DNA from: RSA9 sp036381195
GTDB lineage: Bacteria; Gemmatimonadota; Gemmatimonadetes; Longimicrobiales; RSA9
NCBI GenBank assembly: GCA_036381195.1
Contig: DASVDH010000018.1
Coordinates: 62,001-126,000, forward strand
Length of the DNA stretch: 64,000 nt
Reading direction: 5' to 3'
Positions 1 to 6,370 of the stretch are shown here, in pieces (position 1 is the first letter of the stretch; every line of letters starts with the position of its first letter). The position numbers and the translations under genes are program-made. A model generated the notes under the pieces. It searched no databases and had not been told where the DNA came from. It was given only the letters and a program-made list of their open reading frames with translations.

Positions 1-69
1 TCGCCTCCGGCCCCACGCCGCACGGCGCGGCGGCCGACCTGCGCTGCGCCCCACCGCCGTCCGGCTCCC

Positions 70-96
70 TGTCGATCCGGCCGCGCCCCGTTCGTC
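70..96 (+). promoter_or_regulatory. Candidate ECF42-type promoter, upstream copy
   Basis: TGTCGA at 70-75 is followed by a 17-base spacer and CGTC at 93-96. The same layout recurs 72 bases downstream with most of the flanking bases conserved. A TGTCGA -35 with a CGTC-like -10 matches what I recall for ECF42 sigma factors, and an ECF42 gene lies at 2084. It may serve the DGPF gene at 256 as a distal promoter. Confidence 0.5.
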
Positions 97-141
97 GCTC
101 CGATGAGCGGACGATGGCGGTCACGCGGACCGACGGCGGCG

Positions 142-168
142 TGTCGATCCGGCCACGCGACGTTCGTC
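142..168 (+). promoter_or_regulatory. Candidate ECF42-type promoter for the DGPF/VOC gene pair
   Basis: TGTCGA at 142-147, a 17-base spacer and CGTC at 165-168. It is nearly the same sequence as the copy at 70-96, including the first spacer bases TCCGGCC and the CGTTCGTCGC around the -10. Transcription would begin near 175 and leave a leader of about 80 bases before the ATG at 256. Confidence 0.55.
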
Positions 169-255
169 GCACCGATGGGCGGCGACGGTTCCACGGCCCG
201 CACGGGAGGCCGGCCGGGCTCCGCCACAGGAGACAACCACAGGGAGGTTCCAACC

Positions 256-678
256 ATGCGCTTCATGATCCTGGTCAAGGCGAGCGAGCAGAGCGAGGCC
301 GGCATCTTGCCGACCACCGAAGAGTTCGAGGCGATGGGCCGCTACAACGAGGAGCTGGCCAAGGCGGGCGTGCTGCTCGCGGGCGAGGGGCTCCACCCCA
401 CCTCGAGGGGCGTGCGCGTGCGGTTCGACGGGGAGAACCGGACCGTCATCGACGGACCCTTCGCCGAGACGAAGGAGCTGGTCGCCGGGTTCTGGCTGAT
501 CCAGGTCAAGTCGAAGGAGGAGGCGATCGAGTGGGTCAAGCGCGTCCCCTTCCACGACGGCGAGATCGAGATCCGGCAGGTGTACGAGATCGAGGACTTC
601 GGCGAGGCCGCCACGCCGGAGATCCGGGAGCGCGAGGCGCGCCTGCGCGCCCAGACGGCAAAGCAGCAGAAGGTGTGA
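256..678 (+). CDS. DGPF-domain (YCII-related) protein, ECF42-associated
   Basis: A 140-residue protein of the YCII/DGPF family. The signature DGPFAE lies at residues 66-71, followed by the usual TKELVAGFW stretch. DGPF proteins are small ferredoxin-like-fold proteins whose biochemical role is unknown; they are the standard genomic partners, and often targets, of ECF42 sigma factors. The ATG at 256 was chosen because a GGGAGG ribosome-binding site sits at 242-247 and homology begins at MRFMILVK; the longer reading frame upstream covers the promoter repeats. It probably forms a transcription unit with the VOC gene 47 bases downstream. The C-terminus from about residue 117 is charged and looks disordered. 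Confidence 0.85.
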   Translation: MRFMILVKASEQSEAGILPTTEEFEAMGRYNEELAKAGVLLAGEGLHPTSRGVRVRFDGENRTVIDGPFAETKELVAGFWLIQVKSKEEAIEWVKRVPFHDGEIEIRQVYEIEDFGEAATPEIREREARLRAQTAKQQKV

Positions 679-725
679 GGCAGGGCGCCCCGCACCCATC
701 CACCGCTTATCCGAAGGAGCACACA

Positions 726-1133
726 GTGGAGCTGATCACGTATCTCAGCTTCGACGGCGACTGCGCCGAGGCGTTCCGCTTCTACGAGAAGGTCCTCGGC
801 GGCAAGATCGAGATGCTGATGACCTTCGGCGACTCACCCATGGCCGGCCAGGTCGGGCCCGAATGGCAGAACCGCGTCATGCACGCGCATCTCGTCGTCG
901 ATGGCGGCGCCATCATGGGCGGCGACGCGCCGCCGGGATCCTATGCCAGACCCACGAGCTTCTGCGTGAACGTCCAGGTGGACAGCGCCGAGGAGGCCGA
1001 GCGCATCTTCCACGCGTTCGCCGAGGGCGGCCAGATCACCATGCCTCTCGAGAAAACGTTCTGGGCCGAGCGGTTCGGCATGCTCGTCGACCGCTACGGC
1101 GTCCCCTGGATGATCAACGGCTCGCAGCCCTGA
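726..1133 (+). CDS. VOC family protein (PhnB/glyoxalase-like)
   Basis: A 135-residue protein with the PhnB-type vicinal-oxygen-chelate layout: an opening beta strand ITYLSF, then GDCAEAFRFYEKVLGG, and a final strand with RFGMLVDRYGVPWMIN. Members of this subfamily are usually annotated as 3-demethylubiquinone-9 methyltransferase-like or bleomycin-resistance-like, but the substrate is not known. The start is GTG at 726, with AAGGAG about 7 bases upstream. It follows the DGPF gene in the same direction and is probably co-transcribed from the ECF42-type promoter. VOC proteins are common extra members of ECF42 loci. Confidence 0.82.
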   Translation: MELITYLSFDGDCAEAFRFYEKVLGGKIEMLMTFGDSPMAGQVGPEWQNRVMHAHLVVDGGAIMGGDAPPGSYARPTSFCVNVQVDSAEEAERIFHAFAEGGQITMPLEKTFWAERFGMLVDRYGVPWMINGSQP

Positions 1134-1249
1134 TCCGCGGGCGGTGCGTGGCGGCGGTCCTGCCGCGCGGCCGCCACGCGCCCGCCTCGCGCCTGCCGCG
1201 CTCCGCGGACGAGGTGGGCAGGCCGGTCCGCCGTTCGCGACTCCCGCCG

Positions 1250-1672
1250 TCAGGCCGGCTGCTGCTCCGTGGGCCCGCGCATCGTCGTCCAGCCGAGCGA
1301 GCGGGCGAGGCGGCAGGCCTGGCCGATCGGCCGGACCTCGACGACCATGCCGTACGGCAGGTTGGGGCACTGCTCGGCGATCGCGGTGGCCTCGTCCAGG
1401 CTGGCGGCCTCGAGCAGGAAGTACCCGCCGACGACCTCCTTGGCCTCGGCGAACGGCCCGTCGGTGGTGCCCTTCGCGGACGGGCTGGAGACGACGCGGC
1501 CCGTCGGCTCGAGCGTGTGGCCGCTGCGGAGCTTCCCCTGCGCCGCCAGCTCGTCGCACCACGCGTTCCAGCGCGCGAGCGCCTGCATCCGCTCCTCGCG
1601 CGAGAGCGCCTCGTAGCGCTCGGGCGCGGTCTCACGGAAGATGAAGAGGTAAGTGGAGGTCTCGGCTGCCAT
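1250..1672 (-). CDS. Second DGPF-domain (YCII-related) protein
   Basis: A 140-residue DGPF-family protein, divergent from the sigma gene at 2084. The DGPF motif is at residues 71-74, followed by AEAKEVVGGYF, and an LPYGMVVEVRPI strand near 106-117 is typical of the longer DGPF proteins next to ECF42 factors. The ATG at 1672 is chosen because conserved sequence starts at STYLFIF; the frame upstream has no conserved content. Having DGPF proteins on both sides of the sigma gene supports one regulatory locus. I found no clear TGTCGA promoter on the minus strand upstream of this gene. Confidence 0.83.
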   Translation of the reverse strand: MAAETSTYLFIFRETAPERYEALSREERMQALARWNAWCDELAAQGKLRSGHTLEPTGRVVSSPSAKGTTDGPFAEAKEVVGGYFLLEAASLDEATAIAEQCPNLPYGMVVEVRPIGQACRLARSLGWTTMRGPTEQQPA

Positions 1673-1978
1673 GGTGCGTTCGGTTGGCGGTGTCGACGAT
1701 TGCCCGCGCCGGCAAACCGGTCCAGCCAGCGCCCACGCCTCGCGCGGCCCGGGCATGGTGACGGGCGGGGTCGGGTCGCGCGAGCGGATGGTACCCCGGA
1801 CCGACGACGGGGCTCCGTCCGCCTCCCCGAAACGGGGGAGTGCATCGGCTGACGAACCCGACGCGGAGCGGTCGCGCGAAGGGCAATCGTGTGGAGCAGC
1901 CGGGACCACACCCGGCGAACGATGCCCGGGAACCGCTCATCCCGCGCGCACCGGTGTACTAGCCGGTCCGCGCCGGCC

Positions 1979-2006
1979 GGTCGATCGAGGAGTCGCTCCT
2001 GTCGTC
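1979..2006 (+). promoter_or_regulatory. Weak ECF42-like promoter candidate upstream of the sigma gene
   Basis: GGTCGA at 1979-1984 and CGTC at 2003-2006 with an 18-base spacer resemble the two copies near position 100, but the -35 is one base off and the spacer one base longer. It would allow autoregulation of the sigma gene. I see nothing else in the 411-base gap 1673-2083. Confidence 0.25.
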
Positions 2007-2083
2007 CAGGCGCGCCAGACGCACGTCCGCCCCGGCGCCGGGGCGCCGGGCAGCGATTCCCGGATGAGCATCGACCCCCAGCT

Positions 2084-3379
2084 ATGACGGCACACCACAC
2101 GCACCGCGCAATCGAGGCGGTCTGGCGGATCGAGTCGCCCCGCATCATTGCCGGGCTCACGCGGATGGTGGGCGACGTCGGCCTGGCCGAGGACCTGGCG
2201 CAGGACGCGCTCGTCGCCGCGCTGGAGCGCTGGCCGGAGACGGGCGTCCCGAACAACCCGGGCGCCTGGCTCATGACCACCGCCAAGCGCCGCGCGATCG
2301 ACCACCTGCGCCGCGGCCGGCTCCTGGACCGCAAGCACGACGAGCTCGGCCGCGAGCTGGAGGTGGACCAGGAGATGGCCCAGCCCGACCTCGACGAGGC
2401 GCTGGACGACCCCGTCGGCGACGACCTGCTGCGGCTGATCTTCATCTGCTGCCACCCCGTGCTCTCGAAGGAAGCGCGCGTCGCGCTGACGCTGCGGCTG
2501 CTCGGCGGCCTCAACACCGAGGAGATCGCGCGCGCGTTCCTCGTGCCGGTGCCGACGCTCTCGCAACGCATCGTCCGCGCAAAGCGCACGCTGCGCGAGG
2601 CGCGCGTGCCGTTCGAGGTGCCGCGCGGCCCCGAGCTCGCCGCACGCCTCGCCTCCGTGCTCGAGGTGATCTACCTCATCTTCAACGAGGGCTACTCGGC
2701 GACGGCCGGCGACGACTGGGTGCGGCCGGCGCTGTGCGAGGACGCACTCCGCCTCGGCCGCATCCTCGCCGAGCTCGCGCCGGCGGAACCGGAGGTGCAC
2801 GGCCTCGTCGCGCTGATGGAGATCCAGGCGTCGCGACTGCGCGCACGGATCGGGCCGGATGGCGAGCCGGTTCTGCTGCTCGACCAGGACCGCGCGCGCT
2901 GGGACCAGCTCCTCATCCGCCGCGGGTTCGCCGCGCTCGATCGCGCGCTGGCGCTCGGCGGCACGCTCGGGCCGTACACGCTCCAGGCCGCGATCGCCGC
3001 CTGCCACGCGCAGGCCCGCACCGCCGAGGAGACCGACTGGGAGCGCATCGCAGCGCTCTACGACGCGCTGGCCCAGCTCACGCCCTCGCCCGTGATCGAG
3101 CTGAACCGCGCCGTCGCCGTCGCGATGGCGTTCGGCCCCGCGGCCGGGCTCGAGATCGCCGACGCGCTGACACACGAGCCCGCGCTCCAGACGTACCACC
3201 TGCTGCCCGCCGTCCGTGGCGACCTGCTGATGAAGCTCGGCCGGCCCGAGGAGGCGCGCGCCGAATTCGAGCGCGCGGCGTCGCTCACGAAGAACGAGCG
3301 CGAGCGCGCCCTTCTGCTCCGCCGCGCCGAGGCGTGCGCGGGGCACGATGGAGCTGGACCGGAAGAGGGTCTGAACTAA
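2084..3379 (+). CDS. ECF42-group RNA polymerase sigma factor with C-terminal TPR extension
   Basis: A 431-residue sigma factor. Residues about 15-80 form region sigma2 (AEDLAQDALVAALERWP and the -10-binding NPGAWLMTTAKRRAIDHLRR). Residues 120-175 form sigma4 (LTLRLLGGLNTEEIARAFLVP with a helix-turn-helix). The remaining 250 residues form the long DUF6596/TPR-like extension that defines the ECF42 group; in that group the extension is needed for activity and no anti-sigma factor is encoded nearby. None is seen here. The ATG at 2084 was chosen because homology begins at MTAHHTHRAIEAVWRIES. Neighbouring DGPF and VOC genes fit the known ECF42 context. The stimulus is unknown. Confidence 0.92.
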   Translation: MTAHHTHRAIEAVWRIESPRIIAGLTRMVGDVGLAEDLAQDALVAALERWPETGVPNNPGAWLMTTAKRRAIDHLRRGRLLDRKHDELGRELEVDQEMAQPDLDEALDDPVGDDLLRLIFICCHPVLSKEARVALTLRLLGGLNTEEIARAFLVPVPTLSQRIVRAKRTLREARVPFEVPRGPELAARLASVLEVIYLIFNEGYSATAGDDWVRPALCEDALRLGRILAELAPAEPEVHGLVALMEIQASRLRARIGPDGEPVLLLDQDRARWDQLLIRRGFAALDRALALGGTLGPYTLQAAIAACHAQARTAEETDWERIAALYDALAQLTPSPVIELNRAVAVAMAFGPAAGLEIADALTHEPALQTYHLLPAVRGDLLMKLGRPEEARAEFERAASLTKNERERALLLRRAEACAGHDGAGPEEGLN

Positions 3380-3388
3380 CGCACTCGC

Positions 3389-3480
3389 ATTCCACCGCGC
3401 CGGGGCGTGCGCGGCCCGGCGTTCACGGGGAAGTATTGGCCGCGGCGGCTCTAACCGCGCCGAGGCGTGCGCGAGGGCCG
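3389..3480 (+). repeat. Degenerate 60-bp intergenic repeat (two units)
   Basis: CCGCGCC followed by GGGCGTGCGCG or GAGGCGTGCGCG occurs at 3395 and again at 3455, 60 bases apart. The units resemble the clearer 61-bp units at 6058-6265, but the match is partial. Confidence 0.35.
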
Positions 3481-3580
3481 GCACCGGCGGGCGGGTGGGG
3501 CTGGAGCCGGCCGCAACCCCTTGCGTGGAGGCGACATCGAAACCAACGTACGGTGTCTCCCGCAGGCGAAGTCGCGGCAG

Positions 3581-3602
3581 GCATCCGGACGGGTCCGGAT
3601 GC
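3581..3602. other. Perfect inverted repeat (hairpin) before the 3625 gene
   Basis: GCATCCGGA at 3581-3589 and TCCGGATGC at 3594-3602 form a perfect 9-bp stem around a CGGG loop. There is no T-run, so it is not a classical terminator. It ends 22 bases before the next start codon and could be an operator or an RNA hairpin in the leader. Confidence 0.45.
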
Positions 3603-3624
3603 GCCGAGAGGCCGGCCGAGAACG

Positions 3625-4029
3625 ATGCGCGCATCCGATCCGACCATCATCCTCCCGCTCGGCTTGCTGGCGATCCTGGCCGGCGCCGCGCTGGCGATCG
3701 CCCTCGCACGGGCAGCCCGCGCCCGGCGTCGCGCAAGGCGCCGCACGGTCGAGCTGCCGAACTCCCACTACACCTCCCAGCTCGCGCGGGCCGTGGAGAC
3801 CCGCCACCGCTGGCACGGCATCGCGCTCGACAAGGTCCACGAGATCAACCGCGAGGAGGTCGTGCGCCTGCTCGCCAAGGTCGAGGCCCTCGGCGTGGAC
3901 GCCCTGCGCCCCGACGAGCGCGTCTTCCTGGACAACATGGCGCGGCTCGCCGGCACGAAGCCGCCGTCGGAGCTGCGCGACAAGGGCACGCCTCCCCTCT
4001 CCGCGGACCTGCGGCACCGGCCGGCGTAG
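3625..4029 (+). CDS. Small membrane-anchored protein with DUF6576-like tail
   Basis: A 134-residue protein of unknown function. Residues 8-30 form one transmembrane helix (IILPLGLLAILAGAALAIALA) followed by a strongly basic stretch, so the rest is expected in the cytoplasm. Residues about 70-110 (DKVHEINREEVVRLLAKVEALGVDALRPDERVF...) resemble the short helical tail found at the end of many bacterial rhomboid-family proteins (DUF6576), but no rhomboid domain is present. The ATG at 3625 gives a clean N-terminal anchor. It stands alone between the sigma gene and a convergent DUF4173 gene. The family assignment of the tail is a guess from memory. Confidence 0.6.
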   Translation: MRASDPTIILPLGLLAILAGAALAIALARAARARRRARRRTVELPNSHYTSQLARAVETRHRWHGIALDKVHEINREEVVRLLAKVEALGVDALRPDERVFLDNMARLAGTKPPSELRDKGTPPLSADLRHRPA

Positions 4030-4135
4030 AGGCGACGGGCGGCGCGCCGCGCCGCGGCTGCGCGCACTCGCCCTCGCCGTCGACCCGGCGCTGCGGCTGC
4101 AGACCCCACATCCCGCTGGACCGCACACCGCACCC

Positions 4136-5656
4136 TCACCGTCCCGGCGGCGGGCACTCCTGCGCGAATCGGCCCAGCTCCAGCGCGTGCGCGCGCACCA
4201 CGGCCCGCGCGCGCGCGGCGCCCCAGCTCCAGTTGCGCCAGTCCGGCTCGTCCTCCCGGGCCCAGCGGACCAGCAGCCGCTGCGCGATGCGGCAGCGCGC
4301 CTCCACCGGCAGCCCGGGCAGCGCCGGGACCAGAACAGGCACGGCGTCGCCGCTCAGGTAGGTGACGTACTGCGCGTCGAAGACCTCTCCCGCACGCTGG
4401 CGGGCCAGGTTCGTCCGCGCGATCATCGCATCCGGGTTGATCGCCACGAGCAGGGCCGCGACGGCGAACGCGGACACCAGCGCGCCGAACGCGAACGAGT
4501 CCCGCCGGCCGCGCAGCACCGTGGCGACGAACCAGACGAGCACTACGGTCAGCCAGAGCAGGAACGACGTCGCGTAGAACCGGGCCTCGGTCAGGCCGTA
4601 CGCGTCCAGGTAGAGCCGCATGCGTTGCAGCGCGGACGCCATCACCGCCACGAGCAGGACGAGCTGCACCGCAGCCAGCGTACGGAAGACCGCGTCGTCG
4701 CGCGGCCGCTCCCGCCGCAGCAGCCAGTCCGCCGCCAGCAGCACGGGCAGCATCAGCGCCACCACCACGACCAGCTCGAAGAAGCCGCGGCGCGCGTACT
4801 CGGCGTAGGTCAGGCCAGGCGTGACTCCGACCAGCGCCGCGCCGCCGAACAGGTAGCGGAACTGCACGGCGACGAACACCGCGAACAGCGCGGCGAGCAG
4901 GCCCAGCGCGATCCCGACCTCCGTCAGCCCCAGCCAGGGGCGGCGCGCAGCGAGCGACCGGGGAACCGGCAGCCGCGTGCCGGTGACGAACCCGTATGCG
5001 TAGCCCGCCGCCACCGAACCGAAGAAGCCCACCAGCACGAGGTGGCTGGCCAGGCGCTCCAGGTCGATGCGCAGGAAGTCCACCACCAGCTCCGCGAAGA
5101 CCGCGTCCGCGGCGATGAACAGCCCGCCGAACACGAGGAGCAGCGGCAGCGCGAGGACGACGCCGCGGGCGACGGCACCCGCATGCCTCAGCCGCGCGCC
5201 GGAGGCCTGCCTCTCGCGCAACGCGGCCCAGTCCACGTCCACCAGCGCCGGTACCGGGCCGAGCACGGAGCGCACCCCCGCCACCGCCACCGCCAGCCCG
5301 TAGCGGGTCACGCCGCTGCGCGACACCCACGCGGCCCCCGCCTCCAGCGCCGGCAACGCGAACGCACCTGCGGTCGCGGCCAGCGCCAGGAGCTTCAGGG
5401 CGGGTGAGTCCCGCCACGCGAGCGTCGCGGCGAAGAACAGGCCGACGCCCAGCAGCGCGGCCGCCTCGGCGCTCGGCTGGCCGCCGCCGCGCCGCAGCAG
5501 CAGCGCCACCGCCGCGGCGAGCGCGGCAGCCCAGAGGAACAGGTTGAGCGCCGGCGCTCCGGGCGCGCGCAGCAGCGCGTCGCCGAGCAAGCCGAGGCCG
5601 AGCCCCGTGCCGAGGACGGCGCCGGGCCGTGCAGGAGGGTGGTTCGTCGCGTTCAT
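4136..5656 (-). CDS. DUF4153/DUF4173 family polytopic membrane protein
   Basis: A 506-residue integral membrane protein with about ten or more hydrophobic helices spread over the first 420 residues and a short soluble C-terminus containing paired Trp and Arg residues (WRNWSWG). The LDAYGLTEARFYA segment near residue 345 and the general layout fit the DUF4173 (DUF4153-like) family, whose function is unknown; members are often paired with winged-helix regulators. Here a strong consensus promoter (5908-5936) and an operator-like element lie upstream, the latter shared with the winged-helix operon at 9184-10189. The leader between promoter and ATG holds a nonamer repeat array. Confidence 0.8.
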   Translation of the reverse strand: MNATNHPPARPGAVLGTGLGLGLLGDALLRAPGAPALNLFLWAAALAAAVALLLRRGGGQPSAEAAALLGVGLFFAATLAWRDSPALKLLALAATAGAFALPALEAGAAWVSRSGVTRYGLAVAVAGVRSVLGPVPALVDVDWAALRERQASGARLRHAGAVARGVVLALPLLLVFGGLFIAADAVFAELVVDFLRIDLERLASHLVLVGFFGSVAAGYAYGFVTGTRLPVPRSLAARRPWLGLTEVGIALGLLAALFAVFVAVQFRYLFGGAALVGVTPGLTYAEYARRGFFELVVVVALMLPVLLAADWLLRRERPRDDAVFRTLAAVQLVLLVAVMASALQRMRLYLDAYGLTEARFYATSFLLWLTVVLVWFVATVLRGRRDSFAFGALVSAFAVAALLVAINPDAMIARTNLARQRAGEVFDAQYVTYLSGDAVPVLVPALPGLPVEARCRIAQRLLVRWAREDEPDWRNWSWGAARARAVVRAHALELGRFAQECPPPGR

Positions 5657-5829
5657 GCGAGTGCTCGCGGGTTGGGTGTCGGGTCTGCCGTGCCGTCGGG
5701 GGCGCGGGCAGCGGGCGTGGGCTTTGCGGAGGACGCCGGGTCACGAGGCCGCGGCGACCGCCCCTCCGGGCCCGGTGCGGCGAGCGTCCCGCCGGCGAGC
5801 GGCGGCAGCGTCGCCCGCCGTCGCCCGCC

Positions 5830-5899
5830 GGCGCACCCGGCGCACCCGGCGCACCCGGCGCACCCGGCGCACCCGGCGCACCCGGCGCACCCGGCGCAC
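5830..5899. repeat. Tandem 9-bp repeat array (GGCGCACCC)n
   Basis: Seven perfect GGCGCACCC units run from 5830 to 5892, with an eighth incomplete unit to 5899. The array lies directly downstream (minus strand) of the -10 box of the DUF4173 promoter, so it is transcribed into that mRNA leader as GGGTGCGCC units. It can be read as Ala-Pro-Gly repeats, but no supported gene covers it. Confidence 0.95.
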
Positions 5900-5907
5900 G
5901 AGGGCGG

Positions 5908-5936
5908 AAAGTAGGGGCTGCGGGAATTGGTGTCAA
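5908..5936 (-). promoter_or_regulatory. Strong sigma-70-type promoter for the DUF4173 gene
   Basis: On the minus strand TTGACA (5936-5931), a 17-base spacer and TACTTT (5913-5908). It points at the DUF4173 start codon at 5656, leaving a leader of about 245 bases that includes the nonamer array. It stands out as an AT-richer patch in a very GC-rich gap. Confidence 0.7.
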
Positions 5937-5954
5937 GTACTTTGTATTACCAAG
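5931..5954 (-). promoter_or_regulatory. Operator-like element overlapping the -35 of the DUF4173 promoter
   Basis: Read on the minus strand: CTTGG-N5-CAAAG-TACTTGACA. The half-sites TACTTTG and CCAAGTA (plus strand, 5938-5956) form a 7-bp inverted repeat with one mismatch around TATTA. The same bases in the same spacing recur at 10225-10248 before the winged-helix operon. A repressor bound here would cover the -35 box. Confidence 0.6.
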
Positions 5955-6057
5955 TATGACGACCGCCTTCTCCCAAAACGGCCGGCCCGCGCAGCCCAGT
6001 ACGCGCACGCGCCGGCGCGCGACCACACCCGCGGGCGACGCGGCCGCCGGCGGGACG

Positions 6058-6265
6058 CGCGGGTTCCGGGAGCTTCGCAGCGCCCGGCGCGGCCAGTTTC
6101 CACGGCGCCGGGCGACGCGCGGGTGCGTGGGGGCTTCGCCGCGCTCAGCACGGCCAATTTCCACGGCACCGAGGTGTGCGGCGAAGCTTGGGGACTTCGC
6201 CGCGGCCCGCGCGGCCGATTTCCACGACGCCGGGCCGTGCCGCGTTGCGTGGGGGACTTCGCCGC
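6058..6265. repeat. Tandem imperfect 61-bp intergenic repeats
   Basis: TTCCAC recurs at 6098, 6159 and 6220, exactly 61 bases apart, each preceded by CGGCC or GGCCA and followed by a G+C-rich stretch and GGGACTTCGCCGCG or a close variant. Partial units flank the three full ones. Units differ at several positions, and nothing resembling a spacer lies between them. Part of a weaker copy may lie at 3389-3480. Confidence 0.85.
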
Positions 6266-6370
6266 GCCCCCGCCAGGAACGCGCGACGCGCTGCGCGGCC
6301 GCACCGGCGCCTGCCGCTCCTCCTCGTCAGGGCGGGTGTCGAGGGCCGGACCCGACGTGACAAAGCAGGA

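Noticed and set aside
1653..2087. Small gene ending in ATGA overlap with the sigma gene
   Set aside because: The frame has no conserved domain, low-complexity composition and spans the whole promoter gap; the overlap is likely chance.
6058..6265. CRISPR array
   Set aside because: The 61-bp units are tandem and contiguous with no unique spacers between them, and no cas gene is nearby.
5629..6360. A reading frame with collagen-like Ala-Pro-Gly repeats
   Set aside because: The repeats come from the GGCGCACCC array in an untranslated leader; there is no ribosome-binding site or conserved flanking sequence.
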